DNA from: Haliclystus octoradiatus
Lineage: Eukaryota > Cnidaria > Staurozoa > Stauromedusae > Haliclystidae
DNA length: 64,000 bases
Assembly (NCBI GenBank): GCA_916610825.1
Contig: OU744447.1
Coordinates: forward strand, 16,990,926 to 17,054,925
Direction: 5' to 3'
Shown: one piece after another, positions 1-64,000 of the stretch
Numbering within the stretch: the first letter of the stretch is position 1
How the letters are laid out: every line of letters begins with the position of its first letter
Notes under the pieces: model-generated
What the model was told of the DNA's origin: nothing
Databases searched by the model: none
What the model saw: the letters and a program-made list of their open reading frames with translations, nothing else
Program-made: the position numbers and the translations under genes

Positions 1-1960
1 TACTAATTCGATATTGATATTATGTTACATCTTGTTTTCAATATTTCTACGCGCTAATTATAATACATTACAGATGTCGAATGAAAGAAAAGATGATCAT
101 GAATAAATTAATTATTTTGATAGAAAAACGAAAACAACTCATTTTGCCAGATTCGTGATATGCATATTTATTCAGAATTTATTGAAACGGACGCGATGGT
201 TTATAGAGTTGAAATGTTTAGTGCAGCTTCAAAGATATAAAATACCACAGCCGATGGTAATATTTAAATGCTCATGTTATGATGTCTGACGAAAAGGATA
301 ATTTACTATGTAGAAAATGAATCTACTTTACCATGCATTTGATCACGATATGAAATGATCATTTTTGTCAGAATTATTTCGAATAAAAGACAATCTTTAT
401 TTTATTCTTATCGGGCGTACATTCTCTTTCGATAAAATATGGTTGTTAACTTATTATTGATTGGTGTATTAACTCAGAGAACCCGCTATTATGTATTTAA
501 ATGTTGTTCGGAGATTATGCCGCTCGTATAGTTTTTATTTGGATCTCATTTGGAAAATGGTAAGTAGTATTTTAATAAATATTGTTTGCTATGATCGATT
601 ATTTCATGCAACCTTTTCACCTTTTATTTTTGTAACACAAGGTTTGTTACACTCACCCAAACTGTATTAACTATTTAAAAATGTTTTTAAATTATGTTTT
701 TGTGCTTTTAAATTCAAAGCAAAGTTTTTGAACGCTGAAATTATTATAATTATTATTATTTATCACAAATCATACGCTAAATTCAATTTAACTTTGTTAA
801 ATTTGATATACCTGAAATTAACTTTATTAAATGTTGATCAACGATAATAACAAGACACCGCTATTTTTATTCTCGAAACTGTAGTAACATACTGTGTCTT
901 ATTCGTATAGCAAGTCAACAAAATGAAATTTTAATTTTAATCGATGCCTATAATTCCTTCGTTAATTATGGAAGCAAAATCTGAAAATAAAAGCCTACAA
1001 TTCCTTCCATACAATAAATGCCTGCCTGCTCAAAACCAAATGATTCATATTTTTATATTAAATAATAAATTATAGAAATACTTTTGTGCAATGCCTTGAT
1101 TAATTCTAAACTCTATAATTTTAAACTGTAGACAGATAATCTATTCGAACTTTGAATATTTTTCGAATTGATCGAACGCCAACGTCATTTTGAAAATTCT
1201 TGCCAAGTTAATTTGTTTTTATGCCCCGCGATAGATTATTCATTTCAAAACAGATTGTTTGCTCAGTGTTCTCACAAGTTATATATCAAAATAGCCTTTT
1301 TAAAAGTGAAATGTTTTGTATCTCGATTTTGGTAAAAGTAATGAACGGCATTTGGTTTCATTATTAAATTAAATTAAGACCTAAAGTCTCTTTAATTTCA
1401 TAGCGTTTGTGCCGCGCTATATGTATTGCTGATATCAACACTACATGAAATAGGTCTACGTTTCTTTGATATCAAAACATATTTTGTCTGGCCTAGTTAT
1501 ATTGGTAATTCAATGTAATTCAGTATTTCGTATTGCTTTAATTATCATAAAACTGATTCAGTTTCAAGTTTCACTTGTTCAAACAATTTACACGCAGCTT
1601 TTAAATTTAAAGCAAAATATTTTTGTTCTGGAGATTTCAATTTGAAGTCGATTTGGCTGCCCGCTAGATTATCGACCTATGAAATTTTTCAAAATCTCTG
1701 AATTTTTTAATGCAATGATATCAAATAAAATATCAGATGAAGTATATTATTTTAAAACAACGCCATAGACCCATACTTTTCATACAACAAATTTGTTACT
1801 GTACACGGTTATCTCGACACAAATGTTTGCATAATTTCCCGACAACGGATTATCCGTATTATATCGCCAGTAAGACGTACATAAGTCGCGGACAGACACA
1901 GAAATATCGAAATATAGAAATATAGAAATATTGTGATATATAAACAGACAGTATTATGTA
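1..1960 (+). repeat. Left arm of large inverted repeat
   Basis: This arm is the reverse complement of 25362-27262, with a few per cent differences and small indels over about 1.9 kb. Base 1 of the window pairs with base 27262, so the outer edge either ends exactly here or continues upstream out of view. The inner edge stops at a TACATAATACTGTCTG-type boundary (1945-1960), just before the short AAT tail of a Penelope-like element. I see no protein domain; the 62-codon ORF at 1737-1925 also exists in the other arm and looks incidental. A third, diverged copy in this orientation lies at about 11030-12640, which points to a dispersed repeat family more than to a unique inversion. Confidence 0.85.
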
Positions 1961-1976
1961 TATAAGTGATAAGTAG

Positions 1977-2176
1977 ATAATAATAATAATGGAGTCAAAG
2001 ACTACGCATTCATTTTCTGTAACTTGAAGTTTCTCGCTTTAGGCGATCATAAGACAGATACTATTAAAGGAAAATATATACCAGTTACTCTTATTGACAA
2101 AAGTGAGAAAAAAATTTGAAAAATTAAAAACTATTGTTATACTTACAATGGTTTTATCTTTACAATTACTAAGTTA
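1977..2176 (-). mobile_element. 3' end of Penelope-like element PLE1 (cut off by gypsy)
   Basis: Read on the minus strand, this is the terminal part of a Penelope-like element: 3' UTR, a hammerhead-like motif (2016-2059), a conserved GTCTTTGACTCC end and a short ATT tail at about 1978-1990. The same terminal block recurs at 28496-28692 and 29255-29330. The rest of the element is on the other side of the gypsy insertion (7196-8745); both junctions carry the 4-bp target copy GTTA. The gypsy element therefore jumped into this PLE. Confidence 0.75.
2016..2059 (-). ncRNA. Hammerhead ribozyme motif HHR-1 (degenerate core)
   Basis: Minus strand. Stem I pairs UCUGU with ACAGA. The first core box reads CUUAUGA instead of CUGAUGA. 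Stem II is UCGC with GCGA around a CUAAA loop. The second box GAAAC is followed by a 5-base loop (UUCAA) and GUU, where a two-pair stem III and the cleavage site would lie. The altered core box probably inactivates it. The U-A pair closing stem II replaces the U-U mismatch seen in sister copies. Confidence 0.6.
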
Positions 2177-2361
2177 TGTAGCATATCCATAATTAGCCTC
2201 ATTCTAGCTACGCCTCTCATTCATGTAAGTCCAATATGTGATATTATAATTCCTGTTTTAATCAGTTTCCTATCTTGAGTAAGAAAAACATTTACCACGA
2301 ACTATACAGTCTCGTCATTTTGTTTATTATTACCGAACTAGTATATTACGACAACCCCACA
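2177..2361 (+). repeat. 5' LTR of gypsy element
   Basis: Begins TGTAGCATA and ends CCCCACA. It aligns along its length with 6994-7191, including the shared block around AATTAGCCTCAT and TTCATGTAAGTCCAATAT. It is about 13 bp shorter than the 3' LTR because of small gaps. Confidence 0.85.
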
Positions 2362-2363
2362 AT

Positions 2364-2376
2364 TGGTCCGTCGACA
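2364..2376 (+). other. Candidate primer-binding site
   Basis: TGGTCCGTCGACA begins 2 bp after the 5' LTR. A TGG start complements the CCA end of a tRNA, as is usual for Ty3/gypsy elements. I cannot say which tRNA. Confidence 0.5.
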
Positions 2377-2593
2377 TTTAACCAGTCATTATACCTAATT
2401 GGAGAACTCAATTTTATTATTTCATCGTATTATTCCATTCTTTTATCAATTACCTCACATCTATTATCCATATTACACAATTTATTTGGCATTACATTAT
2501 TTACACATCTCAAAGTATATTCAAAGACATCACATATTCAAGTTTCATGGTATATTAAATCTCTATATGTACATTTAATCATTCTGAATAATC

Positions 2594-3409
2594 ATGTCTC
2601 GCAACAATGATTCACCTTCAACTTCAGGCACTCAAAACCCACCCGGCACTCCCAGTGGACCTAATGCGACACAACGACCACTTTTACCTGACAGTTTGAA
2701 TACATCTTCTATTACTATCAAACCACCACCATTTTACAAAAATAATCCTCAAGCTTGGCTTAATCAAATAGAGAGCCAAGATACGATTCGTGGCATCAAT
2801 TCAAGCGTCACAAAATACCACCATGTTGTTTCTGTCCTTCCTGAAGATATTGCTATCCTTACTTTGAATTATGCCGCTTCCGCAGATACGTGAAATTATG
2901 AACTTTCGAAAGCAACTATCCTTTCATTGTTAGAAAAATCAAGACAAAGCCATGTAAGCGAAATATTAGATACGCAAGATCTTGGAGGAGACACACCAAC
3001 AATATTTCTGAGACGATTAATTAGCCGCTTGTCTCAATGTGAAGTACCTGCCTCAGAAACAATTTTAAAGTCAAAACTTTTACAATGTCTCCCAATAGAA
3101 TTACGCGCCACTCTCAGCGCTTTCCAGGATGAGCCTGCTGAAAAGTTTGCAAAGATTGCTGACCACATGTTGGCCATTAATTTATCTGGCACCACTGCAG
3201 CTGTACGTAGCACACCACCAACCACATATAATAGTCATCAATACACAAATACACCCAATTACTCTACTACATATCAACCACGACAAAATTATCAAGCAGC
3301 CACACCCTCCTATCATAATGCTATTCCCTGTGGAGTACAACGATTTCACAAAAATCAGCAACCCAAAGTTTGTCGAGCACATTTATATTACGGACGTCTT
3401 GCTCGCTAA
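2594..3409 (+). pseudogene. gypsy gag remnant
   Basis: Starts MSRNNDSPSTSG at ATG 2594. After about 40 residues it shows the capsid-like pattern of invertebrate gypsy Gag: PPPFYKNNPQAWLNQIE, then RGI...TKYHHVVSVLPED. A TGA at 2891 breaks the frame; the same frame continues to about 3300 with the FLRRLISRL and LPIELRATLSAF segments. A frame change follows, after which no zinc knuckle can be read. This is the structural protein that would package the element's RNA. It cannot be made intact from this copy. Confidence 0.75.
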
Positions 3410-3540
3410 TGCCGACATTGGTGCCAATTTCCCAGTGATGCCCCTGAGATACCTTCCCGTGCCAATACTCCCTCTCAATCTCAATCCGCTTCACCTGAAC
3501 GCCAGGGAAACTAGATAATGTTGCTAATATCGCCGCGGTT

Positions 3541-6500
3541 AGTAACGAAGTATCAAGTATTGCAGCACACAAACGATATTTTATTGAAGGACGTTTCTCA
3601 TCACATCGTTATAACGTTTTATTAGATTCTGGTTCTACTATCTCCATTATACCTCATAATTATTTATCACCATCTGAATCTCAACCATGTAATTTTAATT
3701 TAACTTCTGCTAATGGTAAATCTATCAATGTTTATGGACAATATCGTACCTCTATCTATTTCAAGTCATTACGTCGTTCATATTCATGGACTTTTATTTT
3801 TGCTGACGTTACACATCCGATTATTGGTTGTGACTTTTTATCAACAAATAGACTTATTTTAGATTTTAGTCGTAATTCAATTATTGATCCTCTTACTAAT
3901 TTTACTGTTCCCTTGACAATCGCTACTGTATCATCTGATTCATCTATTATCTCAAATATTAACATTCCAGAAAGTTTTCCTCCATCTATTCAAACATTAA
4001 TTAATAAAGATTCTGACATATTTGCTTCTGTTGATGGTAGTGTCTTTTCAGATTTAAATTCAATGAAACACAGCACTGTTCATCGTATTGACACTGGCTC
4101 ATCGCAACCAACACACTGTCGTCCTCTCTCTGGCAGCAAACTTGACGCTGCAAAGCAAGAATTTCAACATCTTCTCAACGCTGGCTACATTTCACCGTCA
4201 AATAGCTCTTGGGCGTCACCTCTTCATCTTGTAGCAAAGACCAATGATGGTATACCTACAGGTCAGTATCGTTCTCTAAATGCATTAAGTAAACCTGATC
4301 GCTATCCTCTACCTCATATCTAACATTTTACACAAACTTTGCATGGTAAATCTATCTTTTCAAAAATTGATCTCGTCAAAGCCTTCCATCAAATCCCTAT
4401 ACTTTTCTATTTTAACCGTATGTCTTTTGGACTCCGTAACTCCGCTCAAACATTTCAACGTTTCATTGACTCAGTTTTACGACCACTTACCTTTGCCTTT
4501 GCATACATTGACGATATATTAATTGCATCATCATCTATCGACGAACATTATTATCATTTATCACTATTATTTAAACAATTATCTTCTTATGGCCTTCAAT
4601 TTCACCTTAGTAAATGTACATTTTCTACTCACGAACTAGATTTTTTAGGTCACACTATTAATGAACAAGGTATTCTTCCTCGTCCCACTAAAGTTGAAGT
4701 CATCAAAGATTGGCCGTCACCTCTCCTCACAAAGAATTACATCGCTTTATTGGTTGTATTAATTTCTATAGACGTTTCATTCCACATTTTTCTGAATTAG
4801 CTATACCATTATATACTGTCATGTCTACCAAACCACATTTTAACTGGACTGAATCTTCTGCTCAATCATTCACTAAGTTAAACTAGAATTACATCATCTC
4901 GATCCAAACAATTGTACATTTTCAATAGTTACCGACGCCTCCGATTATGCCGAAGGCGCTGCTTTACATCAATCATCACTTTCCGGTCCTATTCCACTTG
5001 GATTCTTCAGTAGAAAACTTACCAACACTCAAAAATCTTATTCGACATTTGACAAAGAACTTTTAGCTGCATATCTTGCAACTTTACATTTTAAATCAAT
5101 TATTGATGGTCATGAAGTTACTTTATTTTCAGATCACCGTCTTTTGGTCTACGCTTTCCGTAATCACAAGCCACGCCCATCTAATCGTCAACAACGACAT
5201 CTAAGCATCATTACTGAATATGTAATATATGCATTTTATCAAAGGAGCTGACAATGTTGTTGCAGATGCATTGTCACGGTTAACTGACCATCCAACTCAA
5301 ACTTCAGCTGAATCTACCGCCACCGTTACTACAGCAACAACATCATATCATCACCCTGATTCAACGACCACCTCCATTGTCACAATGGCCATCGATCTAC
5401 CCGCAATTGCCAAAGCTCAACAACAACACCCACCATCAAACAATCTTTCATTGAAATCGTACCCTGTTGATAATAATCTCACTCTGTTATGTTATGTGAT
5501 ACTACACGAACATTACCTAGACCATTCATACCATTTAACCTTCGAGAATCCATCATACAACATTTTCACTCTCTTGGGCATTTTGGATTTCGCCGTACCT
5601 TCACCATCATCAACGATCGCTATTTCTGGCCTGGCATACACAAAGACATCAAACATTTTTGTCATCTATACATCTATTGTCAACGTCAGAAAGTTTCACG
5701 CCATACTCGCTCTCCTCATGGACAATTATTACTTCCAACTGGTCGCTTTCAGACAATCCATATTCGATATCGCCGAAGTTGGTCCGTCTCAAAGCAATTC
5801 TTCCGTATCTCTCTGTCCTTCGCCACGCTATCTACTCACCATGATTGACCGTTATACTGGTTGGCTAGAAGCTGTTCCTATTACAGCATCTACTATCGCT
5901 ACTGCATTTGTCACTCATTGGATATCTCGTTTTGGTGTTCCTCTTTACGTTGTCACTGACCGAGGTAAACAATTCGAATCTAGGCTTTTTCAACAATATC
6001 TTGCTGACGCTGTTGGTTTCCATCGAGTTAGAACTACATCATACCATCCACAATCAAACGGAAAAATAGAACGCTCCCGTCGCACTCTAAAAACGATGTT
6101 ACGAGCTGCAAATACTGATTGGCTTAATCACCTTCCACTGGCACTTCTGGCTATGCGTATGACACCAAATGACATCGGTTTATCTCCATTTGCACTTTTA
6201 ACTGGCGAAGAAATGATGATACCACCCGTACTTGCTACATATTCATTACCTGCTACTCAACTTATTATCTTATTACGTAATTTACTTCCACGTTTATATT
6301 CTACTTCATCTTATCGTAAGCCTCCATTATCGTATATTAATAAACATTTAGCTACTTGTTCACATGTATGGTTACGCGTCGATCGCGTACGTCGTCCATT
6401 AGAAGCTCCATACCAAGGACCTTATCCTATTATATCTCGTGCTACTCACACTTTTACTATTGATATTCATGGCAAATTTGAAACTGTCTCAATTAACCAT

Positions 6501-6758
6501 TCAAAACCCGCTTTTATTCGACCAACTCAATCATCATCTACTACAGAACCTGCTACTCCACCAACTTCTGCACCATCTCAACCATCGCCGATTGTAACAC
6601 CTTCTACAACTGTATCACCAACTACTACTAATACTCTACACCTAATACGTCAACACAAAATTCATTATTACCTACTACACGTTCTGGTCGCAAAGTTAAG
6701 TTTAATCCGCAACCTAATACATATTATTTTTCTCCATATTAGTTATTTAGTTTCTTAA
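3541..6758 (+). pseudogene. gypsy pol remnant (PR-RT-RH-IN)
   Basis: Domains in order: aspartic protease with LLDSGST near 3620; reverse transcriptase at about 4080-4790, with the catalytic YIDD at about 4504-4515; RNase H at about 4910-5230 (VTDASDYAEG start, DKELLAAY middle); integrase zinc region with HHCC spacing at about 5540-5690; integrase core at about 5830-6260, with acidic residues in MIDRYTGW, VTDRGKQF and GKIERSRR; a C-terminal tail ends at 6758. A TAA at 4321, a frame change near 4800 and another at 5489-5850 separate the pieces. Domain order (integrase last) is typical of Ty3/gypsy and unlike Copia. Not functional as it stands. Confidence 0.88.
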
Positions 6759-6993
6759 TTTATTATTAGCATGATTGTACACTCTTTTATATTCATCAAG
6801 CATAAAATACATTTTACTTTCATAAATCAAAAAAAATAAAAAAAAATAAAAATTTAAATTAACATTTTTCTAGTAATAATTACAATACACATTTCATCAA
6901 CAATTTATCATTAAATAAGGCTTATTCAAGTTAACGTATAATCTTACGATTTACAATTACTTACACGACTCCGTCGCCTTGCGCGGGGAGCTG

Positions 6994-7191
6994 TGTAGCA
7001 TAATCAATAATTAGCCTCATTTTAGTTATGCCTCTCATTCATGTAAGTCCAATATTTGATATTATAATTCCTGTTTTAATCAGTTTCCTAACAGTCCTCT
7101 TGAGCAAGAAAAACATTTAACACGAACTACACAGTCTCGTCATTCTGTTTATTATTACCGTACCGAATTGGTATATTACCACTACCCCACA
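6994..7191 (+). repeat. 3' LTR of gypsy element
   Basis: Partner of 2177-2361. It is preceded by a polypurine-like tract at about 6981-6991 and followed by the target copy GTTA at 7192-7195. Confidence 0.85.
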
Positions 7192-7195
7192 GTTA

Positions 7196-8745
7196 TATTG
7201 TTATTTATTGTTATTAGTTTCCTTAATTAAATAGCACTGTTATAAGACCAAGTTTTTGTTTTTTTAAAATTAGATAAATAATATTTGTTTTCATGTCTAC
7301 ATTTTGATATGAGTTCAGATTTTTTATTTAATATGTCTTCTTTTGCGCAGATGATGTGAAATTTTTCTACTAAACATAGGTGACATTTTTTTCAAATATT
7401 ATTATAAGGTCTGCCTGTTGCCAGGATGACCATTTAATCGTATAATCTATGTCTTTGTCTTTGAGATCCCATATATGTTTTGATAACTGCGTGCTTGATG
7501 ATAAATTGCTGTGTCTGAAGGTCGAGGTGTGCTGCGTATAACGTGTTTTAAATGTTCCTTCCGTGAGGCCGATATAATTTTTACTTTCTGGGTCGTTTGG
7601 TGTTGAAATGTTGGCGTTATAAATCAGGCTTTTTGACTGGCAATTATTGTTAAATGGACATTTTTCTTTTTTCTACAGTTACATGAAGCGGCGTTTGTGA
7701 CGTTGTTTTCGTTGTTGTTAGTTATCTTTTTGTTATGGTTCTTGATTATTGTGTCCATGTTGCTAGTGCAGCTATAGCTTACCTTGACGCAGTTAAAATT
7801 AAATATTTTGTTAAATCTGTGGGTTTTTGGGAAATGTTTTCTGATTAGGTTTAAAAATGTTCGCCCAACATTTGTTTTCACGCTTTTGTTGTAAGGCGGG
7901 TTGAACCAAATAGTTTTCCGGTTTCGTTTTCTTTTGTTGTTGTTTGACTGTGAAGGGCGTGGCTTGAATGACAAGTTGGTCTGGTGTCCGCTTGCATCCG
8001 AAGCGCCTTCGTATAGATAACTTTTGATTTTTCGAAAATTGAATTGTTAGTTGATAGGTCAGAGATGCGTTGGTTGATTGCGGTTGGGATTTGTTTCAGT
8101 ATTGCATGGGGGTGATTAGATTTCGTATTAATGTAGAGAGGCTGGTCGTTCGGTTTTCTGTACGGTTGGTAAGAGTTATTAGTTAAATTGAAAGTTAGGT
8201 CCAGGTAGTCGACCGCCATCAGATTGGTCATTGTTGTAATTTTGAGGCCAACATCTTTGAACAATTTTGTCAACTTTTTTCGAATATTTTCAGCCTGTGG
8301 GGCTGACTTGTTTTTAAGGACAGCTAGACCGTCATCTCGATAAAGTCCTACTTCATTTGCGCCATATATCTCTTTTAACTGTTCTAAAACGAATAGCCCG
8401 ACCAATTCACAAACCTCAGCACCGTCGTGGCTGCCTATCGTTACGTCGAATAGATTTTCGTTGCCTCTTTTTATCCACGCCGATCCTGAGCTAAATAGCA
8501 CTGACTTCCTTGCATGCATAATTACTTTTATGTCGCTTTCCGAGATCGATGTTAAATTTTTAGCAAAATTAATGGCTTGAGTTTGTAGATTCTCCGACAT
8601 TGTTGGATAAAAGCTCTCTATGTCAAACACCATAAATGTTAATCTATGTTTATTTTCCAAAGATGTGAACCAATCTATGACAGATGACGCATTTCTCCAT
8701 TGATTTACTGTTGTTTTGTTTATTTGGGATATATCATTATGTGAA
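7196..8745 (-). pseudogene. PLE1 reverse transcriptase plus GIY-YIG endonuclease, 5'-truncated
   Basis: Minus strand, read from 8745 down. The RT part has FDIESFYP (first catalytic Asp) and YRDDG (catalytic pair, Penelope form of the YxDD box), then a thumb-like helical stretch to about 7960. After a frameshift comes the Cys-rich SYSCTSNM and CNCR region. A second frameshift near 7650 leads to the endonuclease, whose NYIGLTEGTFKTRYTQH matches the second PLE copy at 29476. Penelope-like elements combine exactly these two domains. The copy stops abruptly at about 8745, inside the RT, so it is 5'-truncated. Two frameshifts and stops near 7330 show decay. Its 3' end continues at 1977-2176. Confidence 0.85.
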
Positions 8746-9763
8746 AAATTTTTATGGTCATCCTGCCAAAGTTTCAGTTGAACAACCCCGTCGAATCGAG
8801 ATAGAACTTACCCATCAGGATATCAACATGAGAACTAATTTGGACACCCAACGCGTGAACTGGCTAACAAAATACGGCTGTTGAATTGTTTAAACTGATA
8901 ATTAATAATAATTTCATATGCAATTTGAAAGTAAAGTCATTGTGATCACATGCAGATGTGAAAGGCGGCTCAATAACATTCAAATCCATTACTTGAGATG
9001 GATTGGTACACAATAGCAGATCTAGTATTTTTGATCACGTGTAGGCTGCAAGATTTGTTGAGATAAATTGCTAGAAATTAGTCTGAAATAGGAAATCTTC
9101 ATGACATCGGTCACATGTGTAACTTGGTGACGTAGTTTTATACAGGCATCAACACAATTTAATGCATGGTTTAACTTCAGTGAGTTGATGACGTAATTTT
9201 TTGCAGGAATCAAAAATTACTATGACACTGCTGAATTTTCATTAAATGCGATTAGAAAGCTACTTGCAGGGACCGCAGCAAAAACTCTGCTATTTTCATT
9301 TGAACTACGTAACTGTATAACATTTTTGATTCAAAGAATACTATACCGTGAACTGATATTGCGAGAAGCTCTGATTAAGCTTTCTGTATATCTCCAGATA
9401 TTGTTTGCTTTCCCTTGAAAATTACCGTGCTTGTGCAATCGAATTTAAATAGCAATATATTTGATAACATAATTTCTATATACATTGAATGTGGATATTA
9501 CTTGAACAATTCAAAGTCTAATTACAGAAAGAACAGCCAGGCGCCTCAACATCTGTGTCGTTTTGAGATCATGTGACACCGCGTCAAACCAAACAATAAC
9601 ATATTTCTGATCTAAGCCACGTTTCCTATATGGTCTCACAGTATATAGTATTCTTCGTAACTTTGTTGGACAGCAAACAGTTCAGTCTGTAGATTGTATA
9701 GATGCTGCTGCATTAGATTTTTTATTAATTTTGCTTTTAAAATAATCAATAACTTCCTTTAAC
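8746..9763. other. No gene seen; 3' flank of the PIDD1-like gene
   Basis: AT-rich unique-looking sequence with short ORFs only and no recognised repeat. A TATATAG-type stretch at about 9640 lies 120 bp before the small ATG ORF at 9764. Confidence 0.4.
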
Positions 9764-9889
9764 ATGAGTCGGACAATTGAGAAAATCAGGAAAAGTTTTG
9801 ATTATTTTCATGGAGTTGATAATGAAGTTACAGAAGATGATGATGAAGCTCAAAGGAGACCCAACAAATGTATGCTTTTATGTCCGTGA
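9764..9889 (+). CDS. Possible first coding exon or tiny ORF, unknown
   Basis: ATG at 9764 opens a 41-codon frame (MSRTIEKIRKSFDYFHGV, then an acidic EDDDE patch) that ends with TGA at 9887. A splice-donor-like GTATGC begins at 9870, after 35 codons. The composition (charged, no low complexity) and a TATA-like element about 120 bp upstream suggest a real 5' exon. I found no matching downstream plus-strand exon, so it could equally be chance or a dead first exon. I do not recognise the peptide. Confidence 0.25.
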   Translation: MSRTIEKIRKSFDYFHGVDNEVTEDDDEAQRRPNKCMLLCP

Positions 9890-10234
9890 AACTGACTCTT
9901 CTACCGATCTCTTGATTAAAATAACGTAAAATAATGTGAAAGAGCGAACTGAATGAACTTTAGTAGAGAGGGAGGAGAGCCGCATGTTATGGTTTTAACG
10001 CTGATAGTTTTAGAGGATCGCTCACTGCAAGGAAAACATAATTAGTTTAAAAAATTGTTTATTTTTAATTTGAAAGTTGATCCATTATTTTTAAACTTGC
10101 TACAGCTACAGTAAATAGTTACAAAATTCCACAGTTAATTGGATGACAAGTTTTATGAGAGTAAAATTATAATAAAATGTATACGATATAACTGACATTT
10201 AAAATGCCCAGCATTTTTTTTTAATCATGCTATC

Positions 10235-10240
10235 TTTATT
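10235..10240 (-). other. Candidate polyadenylation signal of the PIDD1-like gene
   Basis: AATAAA on the minus strand, about 365 bp past the stop codon at 10605. It is plausible for the 3' UTR length of an animal gene, but it was chosen only by motif in AT-rich DNA. Confidence 0.3.
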
Positions 10241-10604
10241 GATTATCACATAATTCAAGTATGCAAATCACCAAAATATACCAAAGTTATTATTATCATA
10301 TGATAAAAACAAGTGAAATATCATATTTGGCTATTGATATTTGGTGACATTTAAAATCGTCAGGATTATATTGCACTATAGTAAAAAATCAATGAGCAGC
10401 TACTGTTGATGGCATTGGCTGGTGTTATCAAACATAGCTGGAAATCATTTTGGTTTACGTTTCAAAAAATGGACATTGGATATTCCTGATTTCAGATAGT
10501 GATTAATAGTAACACATTGATAATCAGGCTAACCAGGGCCATACTTTGACCAATCAATTTGCATCTTTGTTGCTATGATTAGATTTCCAAATTATTATCT
10601 GATT

Positions 10605-64000
<53,396 letters not shown>

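Larger units (their letters stand above)
2177..7191 (+). mobile_element. Ty3/gypsy LTR retrotransposon, degraded
   Basis: A complete but decayed LTR element, about 5.0 kb long. It has two short LTRs (2177-2361, 6994-7191) that start TG and end CA, a primer-binding-like TGGTCCG just after the 5' LTR, a purine-rich GCGCGGGGAG before the 3' LTR, and GTTA duplicated on both sides (2173-2176, 7192-7195). The order gag, protease, reverse transcriptase, RNase H, integrase is that of Ty3/gypsy. Several in-frame stops and frameshifts break the reading frames, so this copy should not be autonomous. It is nested inside PLE1. The LTRs differ at a number of positions and by small indels, so the insertion is not recent. 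Confidence 0.9.

Noticed and set aside
1737-1925. 62-codon ORF shared with 25379-25588
   Set aside because: Its presence twice is explained by the inverted repeat; no coding signature.

Overview
The window is animal nuclear DNA: AT-rich and intron-rich, loaded with transposon remnants and very long AAT-type microsatellites. There are no operons, ribosome-binding sites or prokaryotic genes. The transposon mix (Ty3/gypsy, BEL/Pao, CR1/jockey-type non-LTR, Penelope-like elements, hAT-type and TTAA-type miniature elements, one Mutator-like element) and a PIDD-type death-domain gene suggest an invertebrate metazoan, probably aquatic. I cannot name the species.

The only host gene I can support runs on the minus strand across most of the window, from its stop codon at 10605 to beyond the right edge at 64000. 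I assembled 17 coding exons by hand. All intron ends are GT..AG, every junction keeps frame, and the 2410 coding bases give about 802 codons plus a stop. The visible product has a helical N-terminal stretch, then ZU5, ZU5, UPA and a C-terminal death domain. This is the order of PIDD1, the death-domain scaffold that vertebrate work ties to caspase-2 and NF-kB signalling. The second ZU5 ends in an intact HFS autoproteolysis motif (residues 440-442 of the visible fragment). The matching position of the first ZU5 does not carry HFS.

Layout, left to right. 1-1960 and 25362-27262 are two arms of a large inverted repeat, with a third diverged copy at about 11030-12640. A Ty3/gypsy element (2177-7191) sits inside a Penelope-like element (PLE; 1977-2176 plus 7196-8745). 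8746-10604 is 3' flank with one possible small exon. 10605-24160 holds the last five exons; their introns contain a decayed CR1/jockey-type element and several terminal-inverted-repeat elements. 24601-29249 is dominated by microsatellites, the right arm and a PLE palindrome. 29255-38417 holds PLE, BEL/Pao and gypsy remnants and an exact 716-bp tandem duplication around exons 9 and 8. 38627-48374 holds seven small exons with a hAT-type insert and PLE debris. 48375-55398 holds repeats and three more exons. 55920-63083 is a nested structure whose outer ends are arrays of the palindrome GTTCATGAAC and whose core is a 3962-bp Mutator-like element with an immunoglobulin-like exon inside. The next upstream exon starts at the right edge.

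The least expected signals are two. First, hammerhead-ribozyme folds, with changing but paired stem sequences, recur at PLE ends, three times as inverted pairs. Second, a Mutator-like element with 572-bp terminal repeats and a perfect 9-bp target duplication carries one such pair and an Ig-like coding segment.
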